A model generated the notes under the pieces. The model was not told the origin of the DNA. It searched no databases and saw only the letters and a list, made by a program, of their open reading frames with translations. Positions 7,368 through 11,253 of a stretch of 11,253 nucleotides of DNA are shown here, piece after piece. The position numbers and the translations under genes are program-made. Source of the DNA: an uncultured Sphingomonadales bacterium (GTDB lineage: Bacteria > Pseudomonadota > Alphaproteobacteria > Sphingomonadales > Sphingomonadaceae); contig CAIPWG010000539.1 in NCBI GenBank assembly GCA_903868655.1, positions 1 to 11,253 of the forward strand, in the 5' to 3' direction. Positions within the stretch are counted from its first letter, which is position 1, and the number at the start of each line of letters is the position of its first letter.

Positions 7368-7739
7368 CTATCTGGCCCAGGGCTGCAACTGGCAGCCCCA
7401 GCCTTCGTGAAACACCGCAGTCTGGCGCGCAAACAGCAGATAGCTGGCCGTCACGCTATGCGCGGCGGGATCTTCGCTCAGGCTGACCCAGCCGACCGGG
7501 CCTTCCATGTCCTTGTGGCAATCGGCCAGACTGCGTCCGCCCAGATAGCGGCAAGAGCAGGCAACCCTTGCGCCATAAGCCGTGCCGGTATGGGCATAGC
7601 GCCCGGCCGGGGTCCAGATCCACGCCACACCCGCAATCACCAGCCCGAGCAGAGCCAGCACCGCCATCTGCCGCCATGATCGGCGGCGCGGCTGATCCGG
7701 GCGGGGTAAAGGATCTTGGTCGTGGGTGGTGTTTGTCAT
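7368..7739 (-). CDS. Small one-pass membrane protein with four cysteines, function unknown
   Basis: I do not recognise a named family. The 123-residue product has a polar, proline- and arginine-rich N-terminus (1-24), one transmembrane segment (about 25-42, MAVLALLGLVIAGVAWIW) and a C-terminal domain of about 80 residues. With RRR just before the helix, the C-terminal domain is predicted to be periplasmic. It contains Cys61, Cys63, Cys74 and Cys116 (ACSCRYL, LADCHKD and WGCQL), which could make two disulfides. ATG at 7739 is preferred: an open frame to 8003 would run antisense through the serine hydrolase start and its extra residues look like shadow sequence. No clear Shine-Dalgarno is seen. 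The start is head-to-head with the serine hydrolase (37 bases apart), which suggests a shared job, but this is only inference from position. Confidence 0.75.
   Translation of the reverse strand: MTNTTHDQDPLPRPDQPRRRSWRQMAVLALLGLVIAGVAWIWTPAGRYAHTGTAYGARVACSCRYLGGRSLADCHKDMEGPVGWVSLSEDPAAHSVTASYLLFARQTAVFHEGWGCQLQPWAR
7380..7398. terminator. GC-rich hairpin at the hemH / small-gene convergence, possible bidirectional terminator
   Basis: GGGCTGC (7380-7386) and GCAGCCC (7392-7398) form a perfect 7-base stem with a 5-base loop, 15 bases past the hemH stop and inside the 3' end of the opposing gene. Neither side is followed by a run of T, so it is an incomplete intrinsic terminator at best. Confidence 0.25.
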
Positions 7740-7776
7740 TGCCCGGCGCGTCGATCTCGGTGATGGGTCGGGAACG

Positions 7777-8895
7777 ATGATTCCCGCTCGGCTTTCCCTT
7801 ATCGCTCCGCTCGCGCTGGTGCCAGCGCTGATCGCCTGCCAATCCGCACCCGTGGCGCCACCGCTGTCGCAGACAGCGCTATCGGCAGTAGTGGCCAACC
7901 CCGGCACGGTATCACGCGCCGAACTCGCGAGCCGGATTGACGCACTGTTTACTGCGCCAGAGGCCGGCGAGACGCGCGCTTTGCTGATCTGGCGCGATGG
8001 CAAGCCGATCGCCGAACGCTATGGGCCGGGCTATGACCGCAATACCCGGTTCATCAGCTGGTCGATGGCCAAATCGATCACCGGGGTGCTGATCGGTATG
8101 CTGGTATCCGACGGGCGGCTCCGGCTGGATGAATCGGTGCCGATCCCCTTGTGGCAGCGCCCCGGCGATCCGCGTGGCGAAATCACGTTGCGCCAGCTGT
8201 TGCAGATGCGTTCGGGCCTGCGCCATGTCGAAGCAGGCGATCCACCTTACGAATCCGACGAAGTGCGCATGCTGTTTCTGGATGGCCGCGATGACATGGC
8301 GCGCTATGCCGAGGCACAGCCGCTGCAATATGATGCGGGGCGGAAATGGGTCTATTCGACCAACACCAGCGTCATTCTGGCCGATCTCGCCGCACGGGTT
8401 TTGGCGCCGGGCGGCAATCCCGAAATGCGGCGGCGCGCGGTGCTGGATTATCTGCATACCCGGCTGTTTGATCGGGTGGGAATGCACTCGGCGGTGCCCG
8501 AATTCGATGCGTCGGGCACGATGGTCGGGGGCAGCGCCATCCACGCCACCGCGCACGATTGGGCGCTGTTTGGCGAATTTCTGCGCCACCGCGGGTCTGC
8601 TGGCGGGGTCCAGCTGGTGCCGCGCCAATGGATCGATTTCATGACCGCGCCGTCACCGCGCGAATCGCAGTACGGGGCGCAGATCTGGCTCAATCGCGCT
8701 GCGACAACCGGCACGCCATCGCTGTTTCCCGACAAAGGCCCGGCTGATCTGTTCGCCTGCGAAGGCCACCTTGGCCAATATGTCCTGGTTGCTCCGTCGC
8801 GCAATCTGGTGGTGGTTCGGCTGGGGATGACGCCGGAAAACCACCTCGATCAGGTCACTTCGCGGCTCGGCGATATCGTCAGCAGTTTGCGCTAG
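7777..8895 (+). CDS. Lipoprotein serine hydrolase, beta-lactamase/EstB (class C-like) family
   Basis: Penicillin-binding-protein-fold hydrolase of the class C beta-lactamase/esterase group; these act on esters, peptides or unknown substrates, and true beta-lactam resistance is not implied. The 372-residue protein starts with a lipoprotein signal whose lipobox LIAC puts the lipidated Cys at 21. The active-site Ser96-x-x-Lys99 (SMAK) follows; a YSTN motif (193-196) matches the Tyr-x-Asn element, and HLG (331-333) stands where KTG/HxG is expected. ATG at 7777 is chosen because it gives the lipoprotein signal directly; an in-frame ATG at 7726 would overlap the divergent gene and place 17 odd residues ahead of it. 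It is likely attached to a membrane facing the periplasm. Its 3' end overlaps the convergent efflux gene by 17 bases. Confidence 0.88.
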   Translation: MIPARLSLIAPLALVPALIACQSAPVAPPLSQTALSAVVANPGTVSRAELASRIDALFTAPEAGETRALLIWRDGKPIAERYGPGYDRNTRFISWSMAKSITGVLIGMLVSDGRLRLDESVPIPLWQRPGDPRGEITLRQLLQMRSGLRHVEAGDPPYESDEVRMLFLDGRDDMARYAEAQPLQYDAGRKWVYSTNTSVILADLAARVLAPGGNPEMRRRAVLDYLHTRLFDRVGMHSAVPEFDASGTMVGGSAIHATAHDWALFGEFLRHRGSAGGVQLVPRQWIDFMTAPSPRESQYGAQIWLNRAATTGTPSLFPDKGPADLFACEGHLGQYVLVAPSRNLVVVRLGMTPENHLDQVTSRLGDIVSSLR

Positions 8896-9877
8896 CGCGC
8901 GGACTGCCTTGCGCCAGCAGCGCAGGGCTTTCGCCATCGGGGCCCGTTGCCAGAAGATCCTGCGCGCCGATCGTATTTTCATCGATCAGTCCGTCCGGAT
9001 CGGGATGGATCAGGATTTCGGTATCGGGAAATTCGCGGGCGAGCAGCGCCTCGATCTCGTCCATCACGTCGTGCGCCTCGGCAACCGTCATCGCGCCGTC
9101 CACCCAAACGTGAAACTGCACGAAATCGCGATTGCCACTGGTCCGTGTGCGCAAGTCATGAATACCCTTCAACGCAGGGTGGCGCGCCGCGACGGCCAGA
9201 AACCGTTCGCGTTTTTCAAGCGGCCATTCATGATCCATCAACTGTTCGATGGCGTCCTGGGATGCGTTCCATGCCCCCCAGCCGAGCCAGCCGGCAATGG
9301 CGAGCGCAAACCCCGCATCAACCCCCGGAACATGCCCCCAGTGATCGAGCGCCAGCGCCGCGATCACGGCCAGATTGAGCAGCAGATCGGCCCGGTAATG
9401 CACATGGTCTGTGGCAATCGCCACACTGCCGGTGCGGCGGATAACCGTGTGCTGATACCCGACCAGCGCCAGCGTCGCGACCATGGCAATCAGCGAAACC
9501 ACAATCCCGTCGCCGGGATCCTGCACTCCGCCCGGGACAAAGAATTGCGTGATGGCGCGCAAGGCGAGGCCAAACGCCGACAGTGAAATGAGCACCACCT
9601 GAAACATCGCAGCCAGCGCCTCGGCCTTGCCATGGCCAAACCGATGGTTGTGATCATCGGGAATCGCCGCGATCCATACCCCAAGCAACGTCGCCAGACT
9701 GGCCACCAGATCGAGCATCGTATCGGCCAGACTGCCGAGCATCGCCAAGGAGCCGGTTGATGCGACTGCCCAGCCTTTGAGCGCCAGCAGCAAGGTCGCC
9801 ACCGCGATCGAGGCCATGGCCGCCCGCCGGTTGAGAAGGCCTTTGTCGGGCGTGCTGGTCGCGTTCGTTTGAGTCAT
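8879..9877 (-). CDS. fieF: Cation diffusion facilitator, FieF/YiiP-like divalent metal exporter
   Basis: Inner-membrane proton-coupled exporter of divalent metals such as Zn(2+) or Fe(2+). 332 residues with six predicted membrane helices and a cytoplasmic C-terminal domain. The transport site has the zinc-type DD-HD arrangement: Asp52 and Asp56 in ADTMLD, His160 and Asp164 in HYRAD. The cytoplasmic metal-binding residues of YiiP are also present: His240 in HDLRTR, His256 in QFHVW, His269 in EAHDV, and His291/Asp293 in LIHPDP. About 35 residues beyond this form a tail ending in Cys332, and the DNA coding the end of it overlaps the serine hydrolase 3' end. ATG at 9877 lies 11 bases after the pdxH stop, so the two genes are probably co-transcribed. 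Metal specificity cannot be fixed from sequence, so the symbol is by similarity. Confidence 0.92.
   Translation of the reverse strand: MTQTNATSTPDKGLLNRRAAMASIAVATLLLALKGWAVASTGSLAMLGSLADTMLDLVASLATLLGVWIAAIPDDHNHRFGHGKAEALAAMFQVVLISLSAFGLALRAITQFFVPGGVQDPGDGIVVSLIAMVATLALVGYQHTVIRRTGSVAIATDHVHYRADLLLNLAVIAALALDHWGHVPGVDAGFALAIAGWLGWGAWNASQDAIEQLMDHEWPLEKRERFLAVAARHPALKGIHDLRTRTSGNRDFVQFHVWVDGAMTVAEAHDVMDEIEALLAREFPDTEILIHPDPDGLIDENTIGAQDLLATGPDGESPALLAQGSPRASANC
8907..8931 (+). terminator. Probable terminator hairpin of the serine hydrolase gene
   Basis: CCTTGCGC (8907-8914) pairs with GCGCAGGG (8920-8927) around the loop CAGCA: an 8-base stem with one G-U pair, followed by CTTTC. It starts 12 bases after the serine hydrolase stop and lies inside the opposing efflux gene. 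The short T run makes it a moderate candidate. Confidence 0.4.
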
Positions 9878-9888
9878 CGCTTGGGTAT

Positions 9889-10521
9889 TTACGGGTACAG
9901 CAGGCGGCTGGTCCAGCCTTCATTGCCGCAACGCACAAATTGCCGCCGTTCGTGCAGGCGAAATGTGCGATCCTGCCAGAATTCGATGCGTTCGGGGCGC
10001 ACCCGATAACCGGACCAGTGCGCCGGGCGCGGAACGTTACCATCGGGGTACGTCTCGCGCAGAGCTGCCACCCGGTCGAGATAGGCTTGCCGGCTGTCGA
10101 GCGGACGCGATTGATCCGACGCGGCCGAGCCCAGCCGCGATTCGGGATGACGGCTGGCAAAGTAGGCATCGGCTTCAGCCGGGGTCACTTCGCTGATCGG
10201 ACCTTCGATGCGAATCTGACGCTGTTGGATTTTCCAGTGAAACAGCAGCGCCACGTGGCGATTGGCGGCCAGTTCACCACCCTTGCGGCTTTGGAAATTG
10301 GTATAAAATACAAACCCGTCGGGCCCGTGGCCTTTCAACAGCACCATGCGCACCGAGGGCAATCCTTCCGGCGTTGCCGTTGCCAGCGCCATGGCATTGG
10401 GATCGTTGATCTCGCTGCCTTTTGCTTGCGCAAACCACGCATCAAACAGTTCAAACGGATCGCTATCCGGGATCGAGTCGCCATCCTGGGTGGGGCTGGT
10501 CGGGGGCGGCAAGGAGGACAT
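9889..10521 (-). CDS. pdxH: Pyridoxamine/pyridoxine 5'-phosphate oxidase (PdxH)
   Basis: FMN enzyme that oxidises pyridoxine or pyridoxamine 5'-phosphate to pyridoxal 5'-phosphate, in PLP synthesis and salvage. Cytoplasmic homodimer. At 210 residues it has the normal length. FMN-binding stretches are visible at RMVLLKG (58-64), FYTNFQSRKG (72-81) and QIRIEGP (102-108). The substrate-side signature is YFASRHPESRLGSAASDQS (120-138), and the C-terminal block runs from VPRPAHWSGYRVRPERIEFWQ to RLH (188-190), whose Arg and His match the residues that hold the substrate in the E. coli enzyme, and ends in the usual LLYP. ATG at 10521 has no strong Shine-Dalgarno; the proline-rich first 20 residues are probably flexible. 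It is the first gene of a two-gene unit with the metal exporter and is divergent from the J-protein gene by 204 bases. Confidence 0.96.
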   Translation of the reverse strand: MSSLPPPTSPTQDGDSIPDSDPFELFDAWFAQAKGSEINDPNAMALATATPEGLPSVRMVLLKGHGPDGFVFYTNFQSRKGGELAANRHVALLFHWKIQQRQIRIEGPISEVTPAEADAYFASRHPESRLGSAASDQSRPLDSRQAYLDRVAALRETYPDGNVPRPAHWSGYRVRPERIEFWQDRTFRLHERRQFVRCGNEGWTSRLLYP

Positions 10522-10562
10522 GGCGGTAACTTTCGCTGGTTTGATGGCGGCTGTGGCCTTGC

Positions 10563-10576
10563 CGGTGAAATCACCG
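10563..10576. promoter_or_regulatory. Inverted repeat in the pdxH / J-protein divergent region, candidate operator
   Basis: CGGTGA and TCACCG flank two bases, a perfect 6-base inverted repeat 41 bases upstream of the pdxH start. The loop is too small for a stable RNA hairpin, so a protein-binding site is the more likely reading. No regulator is encoded nearby. The rest of 10522-10725 shows nothing else I can support apart from the promoter at its right end. Confidence 0.2.
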
Positions 10577-10688
10577 CGCGGCCATGATCACAAGCATTCC
10601 TTTTAGCCCTTACCCGCGATGAGCCTCGGTTCCCAGCGGACCTTCCGGGCGATGCAATCGGCCTGTTTGCAATCCATTGTCCGAAAAT

Positions 10689-10720
10689 CTTGCAGGATGC
10701 CGGGCGCAAGCCTAGCTAGA
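10689..10720 (+). promoter_or_regulatory. Candidate RpoH-type promoter of the J-domain protein gene
   Basis: CTTG (10689-10692), 18 bases, then CCTAGCTA (10711-10718) resembles the alphaproteobacterial heat-shock pattern CTTG-N17/18-CYTATNTNNG, with mismatches at the fifth and tenth positions of the second box. Initiation would fall around 10725, next to the ATG at 10726, implying a leaderless or nearly leaderless message; no good ribosome binding site is present. Heat-shock control would suit a J-protein. Confidence 0.35.
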
Positions 10721-10725
10721 ACGGC

Positions 10726-11253
10726 ATGGCAGACCCCTATACCATTCTTGGCGTCACGCGCGGCGCCAGCGAAAAAGACATCAAGTCCGCCTATCGCCGG
10801 CTGGCCAAGGAACTTCACCCCGATCGCAATCAGGGAAAGCCTGATGCGTCCGAGCGGTTTGGCCGGATCACCAGCGCCTATGATCTGCTGTCGGACAAGG
10901 ACAAGCGTGCGCAATTCGACCGTGGCGAAATCGATGGCGACGGCAATCCGGCAGCACCGTTCGGCTTTGGCAGTGGCGGTGGAGGACAGGGCGGATTTGA
11001 GGGCTTTGCTGCACGCCCTGGCGATGGCGCGGGCGCAGACCTCGGCGATCTGTTCGAAGGCCTGTTTGGTGGCCGCAGCGGCGGGTCTGGACCGTTTGGT
11101 GGTCGACGCGGGCCGCCGCCGCGCGGAGGTAACGTCGCCTATCGGCTGGTCGTGCCCTTTGTCGATGCGGCCATCCGCGCGCCACAACGCATTACGCTCA
11201 AAGACGGCAAGACAATCGATCTGAAATTGCCCGCCGGTGTCGAACATGGGCAG
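10726..11253 (+). CDS. DnaJ-class J-domain co-chaperone without zinc finger (CbpA-like), C-terminus outside the window
   Basis: Co-chaperone that stimulates DnaK ATPase and delivers substrates; cytoplasmic. The 176 visible residues show a J domain (about 3-68: DPYTILGV, then HPD at 31-33 in KELHPDRN, AYDLLSD, KRAQFDRGE), a glycine/phenylalanine-rich linker (about 75-140, with GDLFEGLFGG) and the start of the C-terminal substrate-binding domain (NVAYRLVVPFVDAAI onward, LPAGVEHGQ at the window end). The linker passes straight into the C-terminal beta domain, and the CxxCxGxG zinc repeats are absent from what can be seen, so this is a type II (CbpA/DnaJB-like) protein rather than canonical DnaJ. 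ATG at 10726 directly precedes ADPY, the expected J-domain start. The gene runs off the right edge, so its full length is unknown. Confidence 0.93.
   Translation, partial: MADPYTILGVTRGASEKDIKSAYRRLAKELHPDRNQGKPDASERFGRITSAYDLLSDKDKRAQFDRGEIDGDGNPAAPFGFGSGGGGQGGFEGFAARPGDGAGADLGDLFEGLFGGRSGGSGPFGGRRGPPPRGGNVAYRLVVPFVDAAIRAPQRITLKDGKTIDLKLPAGVEHGQ

Noticed and set aside
7777..8895. Beta-lactam resistance gene
   Set aside because: The fold is beta-lactamase-like, but the protein is a lipoprotein of the EstB-like group with HLG in place of KTG; resistance cannot be claimed.
8909..9586. Plus-strand 225-codon frame opposite the metal exporter
   Set aside because: Shadow of a gene with all transport-site residues in place.
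9940..10587. Plus-strand 215-codon frame opposite pdxH
   Set aside because: Shadow of pdxH; no signature of its own.
10508..10606. Plus-strand 28-codon frame starting at 10520 behind AAGGAGG, with a hydrophobic start and a HDHKH end
   Set aside because: The apparent Shine-Dalgarno is the complement of the first pdxH codons and is only 2 bases from the ATG; no other support, so chance is more likely. Conservation in relatives would change this.
10653..10674. Direct repeat TGCAATC twice, 15 bases apart, upstream of the J-protein gene
   Set aside because: A 7-base repeat is expected by chance in a region of this size.
10603..11247. Minus-strand 214-codon frame opposite the J-protein gene
   Set aside because: The plus strand has a perfect J domain with HPD; the antisense frame has no recognisable features.
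1..11253. Mobile, prophage, defence or biosynthetic cluster
   Set aside because: No transposase, integrase, toxin-antitoxin, CRISPR repeat or modular enzyme is visible on either strand; composition is even throughout.

Overview
The window is about 11.25 kb of GC-rich chromosomal DNA. Gene content and layout point to an alphaproteobacterium, most probably of the Sphingomonadales (Novosphingobium or Sphingomonas type). I infer this from the hflK-hflC-degP cluster, the Mrp-type ATPase joined to a Tat-exported molybdenum hydroxylase-like protein and ferrochelatase, and the pdxH/J-protein pair; no rRNA or other marker settles the genus. The region is dense, with no gene-free stretch above 300 bases. 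I see no tRNA, insertion sequence, CRISPR array or prophage signature.

Layout. Minus strand, 1-2911: envelope and membrane protein quality control, transcribed hflK, hflC, degP. The degP 3' end lies outside the window. Plus strand, 3020-7364: a translationally coupled run of mrp, a molybdopterin-binding subunit-like protein and hemH, each start overlapping the previous stop. Minus strand, 7368-7739: a small one-pass membrane protein with four cysteines. It is head-to-head, with a 37-base gap, with a plus-strand lipoprotein serine hydrolase (7777-8895). Minus strand, 8879-10521: pdxH followed by a FieF-like cation efflux transporter. Plus strand, 10726 to the end: the N-terminal part of a J-domain protein without a zinc finger.

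How the genes work together. HflK/HflC form the membrane cage that controls FtsH, and DegP is the periplasmic protease/chaperone, so the left third is a quality-control operon. Mrp handles iron-sulfur clusters, HemH inserts iron into protoporphyrin, and the protein between them belongs to a metal-cofactor enzyme family, so the centre looks like a metallocofactor operon. PdxH (PLP synthesis) and the metal exporter form a probable two-gene unit. The J-protein, and possibly hflK, have upstream sequences resembling alphaproteobacterial heat-shock promoters placed almost at the start codon.

Most of this is recognisable core genome. The most notable observation is that HflK and HflC each lack exactly 22 residues of the coiled-coil wall relative to the E. 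coli proteins as I recall them, a matched change that suggests a shorter cage. Next are the divergent orphan molybdenum hydroxylase-like protein and the uncharacterised four-cysteine membrane protein paired with a serine hydrolase. I did not find a clearly new multi-gene defence or mobile system.
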